DNA of 64,000 bases, from contig NC_061131.1 in the NCBI RefSeq assembly GCF_905220365.1, positions 4,960,001-5,024,000 of the forward strand, written 5' to 3'. The position numbers and the translations under genes are program-made. Origin of the DNA: Vanessa cardui (lineage: Eukaryota > Arthropoda > Insecta > Lepidoptera > Nymphalidae). The number at the start of each line of letters is the position of its first letter. Position 1 is the stretch's first letter. The notes under the pieces were generated by a model. The model ran no database searches, was not told the origin of the DNA, and saw only the letters and a list, made by a program, of their open reading frames with translations. This document shows, in pieces, positions 13,302 through 25,758 of this stretch.

Positions 13302-13858
13302 AATCTAGTAAGTGTATTTTAAAGTTGGGTTACCTAGAATTATCTCTGTCGACATCAAAACAAGACAAGACAACAACATTTATATTTTGCAATAGTTTTT
13401 ACGACTAAAACCCTACAACCAGATAGTAAAGCTTAGTAAAATATGAAAATATTTTTTTGCTGATAAGGACCTCGCAATCTGTATCTCGATAGATTTTCAT
13501 TAAGCAGTCGAAATGTTTAAACCTACCTATCCTGTCTTCTTGTATACTGTAGTACTTTTGTACTTTTACCTTATGATGAAATCAGCGGTTCTAAAACCAC
13601 TGTGATCGTCGTCCTTTGTGGGCTTAGAAGAAGGAAGTAACTCTTGGATTTCGGCCATCTTAGAAGTGTATCGTCTATTCGGCGCAGCTCGCTTTAATCG
13701 TTCGTTATGTTCAGAAATCATTTCGAAGAGTAATTATGGACTACTATCTGCACCTTGAAAATAATACAACGGTTACTATTTAAAACTTTTAACATGTATA
13801 TGAGTTTATTAGGAGTATGAAATTGTTCATTTAAAAACGTTTTCTGCGTTATTCATTT

Positions 13859-14461
13859 AAAATAAATAAAATTTTAACAAAAAGAAAAACCGACTTCAAA
13901 CAAAACACTATTTTAAAACAAATGAATATGCATGAAAAAGTAATAAAAATAATTGCGTATTCAACATATTTTTTAGAGTCTTCCTGAGTTAAATGAAATG
14001 AAAAATATTAGACTACTTAAAAGTCGATTAACGATTATATCATGTAGTTATAGTTATTGGTATATTTGGAGCCGGTGTCAGCCACGGTGCCCTTGCCCCA
14101 ACAATCAAAAGAAAGAAGCGATACGAGCCCCTTGATTGATCCAGTACATTATTGTGTAAAAGGTAATTTGTAAAAAACATATTTGTTAAAGTATTCTCGT
14201 ATTGTTTTTTGATAGATATACTGTAGGGTTTTATTGGCTGACACCGACTCCAAATATAACAATAATTATAACTACATGATATAATCGTTAATCGACTTTT
14301 AAGTAGTCTAATATTTTTCATTTCATTTAACTTAGGAAGACTCTAAAAAATATGTTGAATACGCAATTATTTTTATTACTTTTTCGTGCATATTCATTTG
14401 TTTTAAAATAGTGTTTTGTTTGAAGTCGGTTTTTCTTTTTGTTAAAATTTTATTTATTTTT
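13859..14461. repeat. long inverted repeat: two 226-bp arms around a 150-bp loop
   Basis: The left arm (13859-14084) is nearly perfectly complementary to the right arm (14235-14461); I count about five mismatches. Outer segments carry AAAACCGACTTCAAACAAAA, a motif seen in other dispersed repeats here (8.8 and 15.6 kb), so a foldback or MITE-type element with very long TIRs is likely. The loop is unique-looking (GGTGCCCTTGCCCCAACAAT). A 93-residue open frame across it is an artefact. Confidence 0.85.
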
Positions 14462-14809
14462 TGATTTTAAGTGAAGCTGATGTTGACTAACTATTTTTTT
14501 TTAATATGGATAGATTAAGCGTTCCGTTTATATGAGTCAGAAACTACTTCGAGGACAATTTCAAAGGAAACTTGCGAATAAAGCAAAAATAGACTTTCGA
14601 AAATGCGGATTTAATACGTCACGCGGCGTAAACTACAAGGATCCCTCGAAAGAGCTGTAATCGAACTCAGCAAAAAACTTTTAAAAAAGACCAACTATTA
14701 TTCGTACATCATATGACATCACATCACATATACAAAATTTGATTAAAGATAGTAAGAAATTCTGCCCCATATCGCACCCTAACTGCGAGCCGTATAGGAG
14801 TTCCATCAC

Positions 14810-15057
14810 TACATAGTATAAAACAAAGTCGCTTTCTCTGTCCCTATATCGTTAAATCTACGCAACGGATTTTGATGCAGTTTTTTTTAAAAGATAGTGT
14901 GATTCAAGGGGAAGGTTTGTGTATATAATACATGAACAATATAGTAAAGAAACACTGATAATTTTAGAAGTTTGCGATGTGATGTCGTATATAAACAAAT
15001 TCTGTAGTATATTTAGTATCAGTATTGCACCCGTGCGAAGCCGGGGTGGGTAGCTAG
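14810..15057 (+). mobile_element. Helitron-like element, family A
   Basis: ACATAGTATAAAACAAAGTC at the start, CTACGCAACGGATTTTGATG inside, and CACCCGTGCGAAGCCGGGGT plus GGGTAGCTAG/T at the end, as in the copies at 7.4, 42.0 and 57.1 kb. Confidence 0.68.
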
Positions 15058-15119
15058 TTGATTATAATATTCGACTATGATAATTACATAAACATAACCA
15101 CATTACGGAAGGTGACTCA

Positions 15120-15495
15120 AATATCCAAATAACCTATAAATAAAAGATTCGACCTAGTATCGCTAACGTGCTCCTCAGAATTGTTCCGTTCCCTTCCTTT
15201 CGTTACTTTGTCATGGATCCTGTGCTCAGAACCTTACCAAACTTTCATCAAATTACCCTTGAAGTATATATTTTATAATAAAAAAAGAATTATCAAAATT
15301 GGTTAACGTGATTTTCAGTTATTCACATATTTGTCGCGCATATACATAATGCAAATTTAAGACTTATGTCGTTTTCACATGGATACCATCATCGGAAAAA
15401 AAAATAAAAAAATGGGACCCCACGGGAAGCACTACCTTTCCAACAAAAAAAAAATTATCAAAATCGGTCGACCCAGTGAAAAGTTATGAGGTAAC

Positions 15496-15545
<50 letters not shown>

Positions 15546-15585
15546 ATTGAAAACCCCCTCCTTTTGGAAGTCGGTTGAAATTGTG
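15120..15585 (+). repeat. dispersed repeat with a 42-base poly(A) tract
   Basis: Contains GGATCCTGTGCTCAGAACC, GACCCCACGGGAAGCACTAC, ATCGGTCGACCCAGTGAAAA and GTTATGAGGTAACAAACAT. A run of about 42 A (15502-15543) follows, then CCCCCTCCTTTTGGAAGTCG. The end motif recurs inverted near 8825-8860. The class is unclear: the A tract suggests a retroelement, the paired end motifs a DNA element. Confidence 0.55.
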
Positions 15586-18104
15586 CGGTGGTATTTAGTA
15601 GGTATTCGTAATGTATACGCCTCTAAAGTTCGATAATCTAGTTCCTAGTTGAATTTTAATATTTACTATGTATAGTGTTTGATTCGAGTCAAAAAGGTTT
15701 TCACTATAAAAATTCTAAAACTCTAAAATATCTTTATTTTTTTTAAACAATCGTTTTACTTAAGGACTAAACACTTACTTTAGTAATCTATTTATTTACA
15801 TATAACAGAGTTCAAGGGTACAGTAATATTTTCAATATGCATAGTAATGAAATATAAAGTGTTCATAAATTACAAGTAATTATGCTACTAACACAGCTAC
15901 AGCACTAATTAGCAACATACGACATCGTAAATCGATGCATTGATATCTTAAAATCGATAAACTTTATTTCTCAGATAGAATTTATCGAGTTGTCTTACAA
16001 AATATACAGTTTTTTTTTAATAATAAATTGTGGCTGTAATTATACCCGTTCTAGGTATTTTTAATTATATTTTACTTAAGTATATTATTTTAATTTAAGC
16101 AAAGCTTTTATGGATGTTGTTAAAAACAGTTGACAACAGAGCTTAGCGAGCTCCTTAGGATAATTTCCGTACATTTATTATTCATTCAAGCCCCAAAAGG
16201 CTACAGTTTGTATGGTATTCGTTAGTTCAGTACAAGGGATTTGGACCGGGTATATGTTTTAAATCCTTACTAATATTATTAAGACGAAAGTTTGGATGTC
16301 TGTCACTATTTCACAACCTGGTGTTGCAGATCTCCATGGGCGGTGGTAGTCACTTTCCATTAGGTGAGCCTCCTACTCGTTTGCCAATTATAACTTTAAA
16401 AAAACCTATTAAGCAACATCAAAACGCGAGTGCTGCCGCGTCTGAAAATTAGTTGTTAATTTCTCATTTCTGAATCAGTCTTATGGTTGTGAGGCAATTT
16501 ACTCTTGTGCTTTACTGTTTAATATAAATAAATACATTCATTTATATGAATACTATATATGTGAACATAATATGTGAAGTTTAACTCGATACAGGATGAT
16601 CATCTCCTTACATTTTTGGCGTTATTTGTTCTTATATATGATATTTTTAATTTTAACGTCAACAGCGGCTAATAACATCGCTCTCAAAGTGTAAAATGTC
16701 ATGATATGTGACATCATACTGTGTTTAATAATATTTGTTATATTGTAAAACCTTAACAGACTTTTGTCTGTTTAATGACTAAATACTAACAACATCCTAC
16801 TATACAAAACAATATGACGTAGTAAGTACGCTGTTTTATATATGCTGTTGTATTTCGATCATATGTTTGCATTGGAATATACTGTATAATTGTTGATAAT
16901 TAAAATAATACTACATATTATGTAAATTATAGATGATCCTTTATACATAAATATTTTAATACTGTAATTAGTGTTACACACGGAATAAAATCATGACAAA
17001 AATACATAGCAACTTTTTTACGCATTAAAAGTTTAAATAAGATCTTATACGAGATAAAACAGCTTGATCTTACGACGATTTTCTTTTAGGATACATTTTA
17101 TGAACTTTACTCTTACATATGGCGTTAGTTCTAAATTTATTTCAAATAAATAAATAAATAAATAAATAATTCCTGATGATTCTTGTTTTTTCTTTTGGTA
17201 TACATCTAAGACACTCACTGCAAGCAGCACAAACTATCTCTTATATTTTATATGTCCACTCTCATTAAGGTCTAAGTGTGTATCTACCTAATGTTGGTTA
17301 GTATACCAATTTACTCACAGTATAAAACAAGTATTCATATTTAGTTGTAGAGTAAGTTATGAGTTGGTGATAACAACTTGAGGAGCTCGCAGAAAGAACT
17401 ATCTTTATACGTTATCAAGGAATTGGAAGCAGAATGAAGTCTGTATTTGAATGCATTTTTCTTTTTAAAACGTCATATTATAATTTCAGCCAGTCACTTA
17501 TTCAACAAGATTAACTATGGAGGTTTGATATGTCCAACATTTCAGTGAGCTGCATTTTTGCGTTTACACATGTCCTAACGTTACGTCGTTGACACGCACT
17601 CTTTTACTTCTACAAACTGGTTAAGAACGTGAAGACATTAAAACATTAACATCAAGGCTAAAATCTAGATATAATTAGTACGGAAATAAAGTAATTAAAT
17701 GTATAAAATGACATTTAGTTAATTGATATTCGTCATTTAATTTATTATTTGTGAAAAGTCCTTTAAATAGTTCGATAATGTATAAATGACAAGGTTGTTT
17801 TTGTAAAATTTGTTTTATAATGAGATAAATCTAAACAGCCATAAAATTAAGAAAAAGAATAAATTAAATAGTTATTACACGAGTGTTTTAGGAAATGTGA
17901 GAATATGTTTTAATAATAGAATCGTAAAATCTTATGATACATATTTCACAATTTTTTTTTTTTGTAAAATAGCAACACTGACAAATGTCACGTGACGGAA
18001 AGTGATCGTCGAATCGATCGAATTGACCATCGTCAATATACTACAGACATTGACACTGTTAGAACTATAAATCATTCACAACACAGTCGAGTTATATGTG
18101 TATA
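15586..18104. other. non-coding AT-rich DNA (15.6-18.1 kb)
   Basis: No frame above 61 codons. A fragment of family B's 5' end (16265-16300) is followed by a family D fragment (GGGCGGTGGTAGTCACTTTC, 16332-16385). Otherwise nothing recognisable. Confidence 0.55.
17144..17170 (+). repeat. (AAAT)n microsatellite
   Basis: About seven uninterrupted AAAT units. The short open frame spanning it is not a gene. Confidence 0.9.
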
Positions 18105-18696
18105 TGTCACCGTAAGATTACAAAATTCGTTACATTACAATCTGTCGAAATATTGTGAACCGTGAAATTTGATTGCAATCTTAGGTTTTTTTTTCACTAT
18201 ATGCATTATAATCTATAAAAGTTAAACTCAGATTACAATCTGTCCAGCGTCAAATTGTCAACTATCGAAAACTCTTCCTGATTGTAAGGTAAACTTCCCA
18301 CTGCTGGGATAAGGCTTCCTCTTCCATTAAAGATTCAATTATGGTTTATTAAGGTTTCAATTAAGGGTTTGGAACATATTCCACCAATTTGATTATATTG
18401 GAACAGCGCTCCAATGCGGGTTGGTGGAATGCACATGTGCAGAATTTCGATGAAATTAGACACATGCAGGTTTCCCCACGATGTTTTCCTTCACCGCCGA
18501 GCAAGAGATAAGTTACAAACACAAATTAAGCACATGTATGTATATATAGTCGTGCTTGCCTGGGTTTGAACCCGAAGTTATCGGTTAAGATGCATGTGTC
18601 CTCACCACTGGGCCATCTCAGCTCTTCCTGATTGGCCGATCTTATTGTAAGAGCGACAGATTGTAATCTAACGAATTTTGTAATCTTAAGGTGACA
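18105..18696. mobile_element. MITE with 43-bp terminal inverted repeats, interrupted by a SINE
   Basis: The left end TGTCACCGTAAGATTACAAA (18105-18147) and the right end (18654-18696) are inverted copies matching at 41 of 43 positions. Both finish at ACAATCTGTCG. Without the SINE and its duplicated target the element is about 240 bp. No coding potential, and no clear target-site duplication at its own ends. Confidence 0.75.
18285..18621 (-). mobile_element. SINE family 1 with perfect 13-bp target-site duplication, nested in a MITE
   Basis: CTCTTCCTGATTG occurs at 18272-18284 and again at 18622-18634. Between them lies a full SINE in reverse: body CAATGCGGGTTGGTGG and head GGGTTTGAACCCG to ACTGGGCCATCTCAG. 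The host is an inverted-repeat element (18105-18696). The perfect duplication points to a fairly recent insertion. Confidence 0.9.
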
Positions 18697-21600
18697 AATA
18701 AAACACTTATACCTGCGATAATACTGACTCATCCCTTCAAATGAAACTAATTGTAAACATTGCAACTTTGCGCTAGAATAACCCGGTTACTGGTTTTTTA
18801 AATTTTATTTTAAAATTCGAACAATGTGATTATTTAAGATTGCCATATCGAATTTCAATATCTGCGATTGTCTTTTATTTATGAATGAGAGTATCAAATT
18901 ACATCACATCATAAATTTTATCATTAACAATAAACGTGTCCTCGATGTTTTAAGATTCAAATAAAGAAAAACACGCAACTTTACTTCTGATTTTTTTCGA
19001 TTGTGAGATTTATTAAACTTTAAACTGTAATGAAATACTTATTCCAAATTTAAATATTTTACAAGTTTTTAAATATAATATTAACTCACTATGTGCTAAG
19101 TTTTATACCAGATTTTTGAGGCCATAATTTATTTTTGTAGTATTCATTTCAAATTGCTCAATAGAGCAATACCTAATAAGGTATAAATGCGAAAGAGAGC
19201 TTCCTAACTACTCATTATGTGATGTGATTATTATAAAATTATGTATTAAAAGAACCAAATTTTCAAGTCCTCTTAAACTTCAGGCGCGTGCCTAATATAT
19301 AATATTTCTATGGCTTACTTATTGTCGGTTTTAGAGCTTACAAAGAGTTCTACTATTAAAGTTACCTAATACAAGGATTTTAAATTGGTTCCGTCTTGTT
19401 TTAATTATTTTTCTAATAATGTCAAATATATGAACTTACCCTTGACAGATTATGTATATTTAATTTAAAGATTGAATGTCGATTTTTTTTAAATTTCGAC
19501 AAAGGTGATAATTTTTGTCAAGTCATTTCAAGAGACATGAATAATGTAAATATGCTTCTGCATTATTTGTTATCTATACTGCTGTGAAATTCAATAAATT
19601 GTCACATTGATACTTTATTCAATATTAATACTAATTCAAATTTAATAACCTAATAGACTCATTGAGGAATATAATTTTAATATAAAGAGTCTATTTCCTA
19701 GTTACAGTTTCATAATTAATAAAGGAGGAGGTGGATGGTGGTGGGGCTTTGTGCAAGCCCAGGCACATACATCTATATGACTGATTTCTATAGGTTGTGA
19801 ACTATACTTATTTGCCAGTCGGCCTTTTAAAATACCTACTTTGAATTTAAAACCACATATATTAACTTGACCGATTTTGATAGGCGGTCGACTATTCCAT
19901 ACTTATTTGCCAGTCAACCTTTTTATATGCCTATTTTAAATATAGAAAAAGAATCAAAATTAAAAGTATTACAATTTCTTTTTCAAAATTAGAATACCTA
20001 GAATGAAAGTGTATTAATAATACTTTAGAAGACTTTACTTGGAAATAATATGAGTCATGATATTTTCGACGTACTAAATTACCTATTCTATGTCAACAAC
20101 TTTGACCTTTAAACTGTTAGCTCTCATTATAATTATGAAAGTTCTAAGTATGTCGAAACGAACGGACAAATATTAGTTCTTCTCTCAGTGATAAAATATA
20201 GGTATTATGGTTTTATTTTCAGATTTTTTTATTATATATGTACATATGTACGGTGAACGTTGGTAAGTGTTCACCATGCACATTAGTGATGTAAAAAAAC
20301 CTTATATTGCCTATACGCCACAAAACTTAGGAACTGAAATGACACTCATCCTTCAAACCGGAACAAAACTTTACTAAGGATTGCTGCTTGCTAATAATCT
20401 ATATCATTGAACATTGAAACAATTAAAAACCAAAAAAAGATAAAATATCCTAACAATGGTCTCAGACCTCCTCATCGTTGGAACTAATGTTTTGTAAGTG
20501 TTTTTTAAATCTATTAATATGAGATGGCATACATGTCGCAGATTTCCATCAGACATATGCAGTTTTCCTCACTATTTTCTTCTTGACCATCAATTAAGAT
20601 TGACACAAATGAAAATTACAGCGATGCTTTCCGAGTTTTGAACCCACAATTGGATTGAAACAGACTATCATTGGATTGCATTATTGAAATTCTATAACAC
20701 ATATATCCCACTATACCCATAGCATAGTATCAAGTGCAATGAATTGTTTAAACGAATACTTATCCGCGAGGCGTTCTATTTTCAAAACTGTTTCCATCTA
20801 TCAATTCTAATATACGTATCCGGAAAAAGTGGCTTAACAGAATTCATTCATGCTTATTAACACAAGAGAGCATACAGAGTCATAAACAGTGGTCAAAGAA
20901 ACATTTAAATATCTACTAACAATACAATAAACAGGATAAACGGTTTGTTTTTGTTAAATCGAAAACTGTATTTGCTTAAACGTGCGTCAGACATACGGAA
21001 CCTAAAGATCAAGGCACACTATAACGACAATGATATATAAATATTTTGAAAGTCAATATTTTCTTTAATTTCCATATCGAGATTAAGAAACGTCTGTCTG
21101 TCAAAGTTTGACGGCCACACAGTAAAAAACATATGTTTTAGGGCGTATTTTTATGTTCGGTTACAATGTATCGGAAGTAATAAGTGAATAGGAATTGACT
21201 TTAAGTTTGTAAGGGTTTGGCGTAATATTTGTTGTTCAGTACAGAATATCTATACATATAATTAAATTGAAGTGTATGTTTGTAATATTAAAACAACCGA
21301 TTCTTACTAAACGCAATACGCGAACAATACGCATATTGTACATTTACATCTACCAAAATAATATTTTTAGCTGATGTAATAAGGAGTAAATAAGGATACT
21401 TTTATGTTTTAGAATTTTATATAAAATAATAATAAAGTGACGCTGTAGTTTCCAAATACTGACCACTACACCAGGCGCATCCCTCGAGGATGCCACAACT
21501 CGGCATTCATGATTAGTAAGGGAGGCCCTTATCAAGGACTTAATAGCACAAAAGTTACCTAATACAGAATTAATAAGTTACAGTAAAATCTGCGAAATGT

Positions 21601-22032
21601 ACAATTTTTTTTTTAATTTTAAATTCAAACGCGCATGTTGTCGCAGGCTAGTTAAAAATATGAATGAAAGTTTATAGCCTATAAGAAACTTCAATCAGCG
21701 TCTCGTTAAATATTGCATTGAAACGCGTGTCAGATAAACTATTTTATATTAAAAAACATTCGGTTACAGATTTAAACATTCGCAATTTAAATATGTATAT
21801 TGTTAATTATGATAAGGTTTGTAATTACCTTTATCGAGCGACTCGATACGTAATGTAGAGCAACATCCATATGTTTTCAAGTCAACATGTGCGCGCATCA
21901 TAAAAAATGAAACCCAAAAAGCAAAACGTGGAAAGCGAAATAAGATGTCAAAATTACGGACGCGATAAAGTTCATTATTAATATTATATTTCCGAATCAA
22001 TAATACACACACTGTTTCATTTTGAAGGAAAT
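18697..22032. other. non-coding AT-rich DNA (18.7-22.0 kb)
   Basis: Contains an imperfect direct repeat of about 90-100 bases (19782-19840 versus 19872-19940, both with TACTTATTTGCCAGTC), a family D remnant at 20245 and a family C fragment at 21250-21400 (GCTGATGTAATAAGGAGTAA). No gene seen. Confidence 0.5.
20245..20390 (+). repeat. repeat family D, degraded copy
   Basis: GGTAAGTGTTCACCATGCAC, then CTTCAAACCGGAACAAAAC, follow family D order with many substitutions. Confidence 0.6.
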
Positions 22033-22045
22033 TAAAGCGATAACA

Positions 22046-22330
22046 ACAACAACAACTGTAAATTCCCACTGCTTGGCTAAAGGCCTCCTCTCCCTTTTTT
22101 GAGGAGAAGGCTTGGAACATATTCCTCCACGCTGTTCCAATGCGGGTTGGTGGAATACACATGTGGCAGAATTTCTATGAAATTTGTCACATGCAGGTTT
22201 CCTTCACCGCTGAGTACGAGATGAATTATAAAGACAAATTAAGCACATGAATCAGCGGTGCTTGCCTGGGTTTGAACCCGCAATCATCGGTTAAGATGCA
22301 CGCGTTCTAACCACTGGGCCATCTCGACTC
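22046..22330 (-). mobile_element. SINE family 1 with 13-bp target-site duplication
   Basis: TAAAGCGATAACA at 22033-22045 is repeated at 22331-22343. Between are an (ACA)n tail, the reverse SINE body (CCACTGCTTGGCTAAAGGCC, CCAATGCGGGTTGGTGGAAT) and the tRNA-like head (GGGTTTGAACCCGC, CACTGGGCCATCTCG). An apparent 119-residue open frame here is a shadow of the SINE and carries no gene. Confidence 0.9.
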
Positions 22331-23104
22331 TAAAGCGATAACATCGTCATAATATTTCAGGACTAATTTTAATAGTAGTAAAAAATAGTTCATTCATTCT
22401 TCATATATGTAGTATCGGGGTAAAATAAAATCGAATTATCAATTTACTAGCGGTGCGAATTTGTTCGGAGATTTCTAAATTTGAAATATTTTAACCAATA
22501 TCTAGTAAACTGCTTTTGTAAATGTATGATAATAACACATAATTTAATTAAGATTTGAATTTCGAATAGTACACTTATGTGTGTACTTTTTAAATATTCG
22601 CTTTTAGATATTACTAATTAATTAATATGCTTTATCCATGTTGCCGTTTATATTTAAATAATCATATATCATATTGCCAAGTTGTTTCTACATTTAAAAT
22701 CGGTTGCAATGTGTATTGCCTTTCTAAACTAAACTATTTTATTAAATTTTTTTAGGTATACATTTAAAAACTTTGCATAATAGTTTAAAAAGTGTAATAA
22801 TTACTTATTGAAACGTGTTATTTAACCTTTTTTTAAATGTTCTATGGAAATCAGGAAATGCGGAAAGTTTTTTTTAATACTAATAGCTCGGAAATAAACC
22901 GAGGAAATAACATCGTATCTGATGAATGTCAAAAGGTTATAATTAAGTGTATACAAAATTATATAATAAATTTGTATATTGAATAATTAAATTTACTTGT
23001 TCAATATACATATTTATTATATGTAATTATATATTTATGGATATCGAAACCAACATTTTCCAACATTTTATCCATCCGATAATCGAGTTCTATGGTACAT
23101 CAAA

Positions 23105-23495
23105 ACTATGTTTGGATGTAGGATTATTAGGATTATTATGTCGTTGTGTTGCATTTACTCCTTACTAGTGCGTAATGCTCAGGGATCATACACCATCATA
23201 AATATGACCCGCGAAGCTTCTACCTGGCACATCCACGGAACGAGGGTTAAGGTCTATTTTACAGGACCCAGGAAAACCTTGCAGGATATATATCGACATA
23301 TATTATGTGGGTGGCCCCTATCTGCTGTAGGCTTTGGATCTTAGTTATGTAGCTGCAGACGCGTGACATTCTGTGCAATTAAACGGACGCCCCGTTAGGG
23401 CTACCGATCGGTACGACATCGCCATTGAGACATCAAACATTCATCCTCGTTCAGTTTTGGGCATTATTGCCTGACATTATTAAATAAAAAAACAA
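23105..23495 (+). repeat. unclassified repeat-like block with a 78-residue open frame
   Basis: Base composition is more balanced than its surroundings. The frame at 23108-23344 includes TREASTWHIHGTRVKVYFTG but has no domain I know. It is followed by ACGCCCCGTTAGGGCTACCG and CATTCATCCTCGTTCAGTTT and ends AATAAAAAAAC. It looks like the 3' part of a retroelement; not proven. Confidence 0.35.
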
Positions 23496-25540
23496 AACCA
23501 AACTATATAAGTACTGTATTTACTGTAGAATTCTCGTTCTTCAGTTACGGTTCATAAACTATCCGACAAGCTTTTTATTCAATTTTTTTTTTAAATTTAC
23601 ATGTAGCGATTGCAACCCATATTCATAATTTAAAAAAATAAGAATGGCTAATCAATTGTGTATAATTACGATTTACATATAAATAATTGTGATTTATAAA
23701 TCAAAAGATACTTAAATGATTTGAATGCATTTGACTTTAAATATAAAATACTCGGGTATTTTATTAAATATAATTAAGTTTAAGTGTTTTCAGTTTATAT
23801 TTTGAGAAAAATAAAACTTGAAATCGATTTTTCTTTGCTTATTAAGGGTTATGATTCGCATCGTAATGGTCATATCTATCATTTTAATATAAAATATTGC
23901 TTTTATCAAACTCTTCAATTTATTGAATTAAAGCTACCTATGTCATTGAAACCCAAAAATGTATCAAATCTTTTATTTTAAATTGGTAGAAAGACTTACA
24001 ATTGCAGACTCATTTTTCTTATATACATATGTAATGTATGACCTATTAAAATAGTCTTAATGAAAATCGATTTATAATCGATTCAGAATAAACATATAAA
24101 AAAAACAACAAAAGATCAAATTGATAACCTCCTTTTCGAAATCGACTAAAAATACAAAAGATATGAATATATTTATTGAATTCGAAAGTGAAATCTGCAT
24201 TATAAAGACTATTAATACGAAAAATACACAAATACATTGTCCCAATTATTATTAAATACGCAAAGATCTGGGTGAAAGGTTAAATCAGTTAATATATTAT
24301 GTAGATAATCGAAAGTTTAACACGAATATTGATTTATAAGATCTAAACGACATGTTTACAGTTCGCCTTAACTAATCGTTGTCGTTTTCACTACCGTTAG
24401 ACTGGCCGATAAAGAACATAATAAATTTAAAGCTTTGCCTAATTCAAGAGGTCTTTCACCGTGTATCTATTCAAATGTGTATCGTCATCAATAAACAGTT
24501 AAATTCTAGATTTCAATTAAGAACAAGGAAAAATCTTCAATGAATTTAAGCACCGTGAAAATTAAATCATTTCGATATAAAAATATATAAATCAATTTAC
24601 TTATTTCATCATTAGATTAACACGTATGTATCTATATTTAGATAAATTCTGGATATTGAAATGTGAAAACAAATTAATAACAATTTCGTATAAAACAGTA
24701 TCTACTTTATCCATGTCGCATTTATAGTGATAATGTTGTATGTTATGACTCATTTATTTTAAATTATAATATGTTAGGTCAAGTAAAAGTTATAATTATA
24801 CAATTATTTCAAATCAATTTTAAATTTTAACACAATGAAATACGATCTATTTTACCACGAAGTATATATATTTATAAGACCCCCGCTGTGCGTCTCTTCT
24901 CGTTATTATTATTATCCTGTTTATTGATTACTATATATCAGTAAACTGGGTCTGATTTTAGTCACAAGTCGACCGAATCGAAATTATGAATCTTATAAAC
25001 AGTTCATTGACCTCCCTAATTAATATTTCTCTCGATTAAACGCGAACACGTCGTGTTGTAAATCTCGAATGTTTTATCTCGAGATCTAAGGTTGTACGGT
25101 CGTCTTTATTGTATCATCTTTTATTTTCCATTGATATTTACGAATTATTTTCAATGTTGTCGGTCACGTTGCTCTTTCACGGACAAGGAGTTCGTATAAA
25201 AGTCTGGTTCATATTATGTCGGACCGACTGCAGCTGTTCTCTACTCTGTAATATACACACTTCTCTCATTTTGATTGGAGGTTACTCTATCACGCTGATC
25301 TAATGGATTGATGGGTATAAATGACCACCTATACAATTCCATATAGTTTTACACGTTCGCCTCCGAACAGAAGGCGAAATGTAAACACAAAATAAGCACA
25401 TGACAATATAGTATTTTCAGGTATTGAAAACGCATTTTCCGTAAAAACTTCTTAGCTCAATACAATTTTATGTATCGTACATCGTATCGTAACTGATCGT
25501 TTGTCGAAGCTTTAAATATGATAAATATATGATAAATATG
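23496..25540. other. non-coding DNA with a GC-richer stretch at 24.88-25.31 kb
   Basis: 24880-25310 is less AT-rich than its surroundings (GACCCCCGCTGTGCGTCTC, GTCACAAGTCGACCGAATCG, GTCGGACCGACTGCAGCTG) and matches no other repeat in the window. Its 64-codon frame lacks a domain. It may be single-copy regulatory DNA or a non-coding exon. Confidence 0.4.
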
Positions 25541-25758
25541 AGACAACATCACATACATTACTCTGATCCCAATGTAAGTAGGTGAAGCACTTGTGTTATG
25601 GAAATCAGAAGTAACGACGGTACCACAAACACCCAGACCCAAGACAACATAGAAAACTAATGGTAATCTACATCGACTCGGCCGGGAATCGAACCCGGGA
25701 CCTCAGAGTGGCGTACCCATGAAAACCGATGTACACACCACTCGACCATGGAGGTCGT
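25541..25758 (-). mobile_element. SINE family 2 with an intact tRNA-like head
   Basis: On the minus strand it begins GACGACCTCCATGGTCGAGT, continues through a tRNA-like segment with a perfect B box (GGTTCGATTCC) and ends ACATTGGGATCAGAGTAATG and TATGTGATGTTGTC. The head resembles a tRNA but continues into a body shared with the copies at 38533 and 55910, so it is a SINE and not a tRNA gene. Confidence 0.85.

Noticed and set aside
14040..14321. 93-codon minus-strand open frame
   Set aside because: It runs across the loop and both arms of the large inverted repeat, so the two ends encode each other's complement; not a gene.
21803..22162. 119-codon minus-strand open frame
   Set aside because: Much of it is translated SINE sequence (22046-22330), and the rest shows no domain or conservation clue.
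25660..25758. Possible tRNA gene on the minus strand (good B box GGTTCGATTCC)
   Set aside because: The sequence continues into a body shared with copies at 38.5 and 55.9 kb, and the cloverleaf is not complete, so it is a SINE head.
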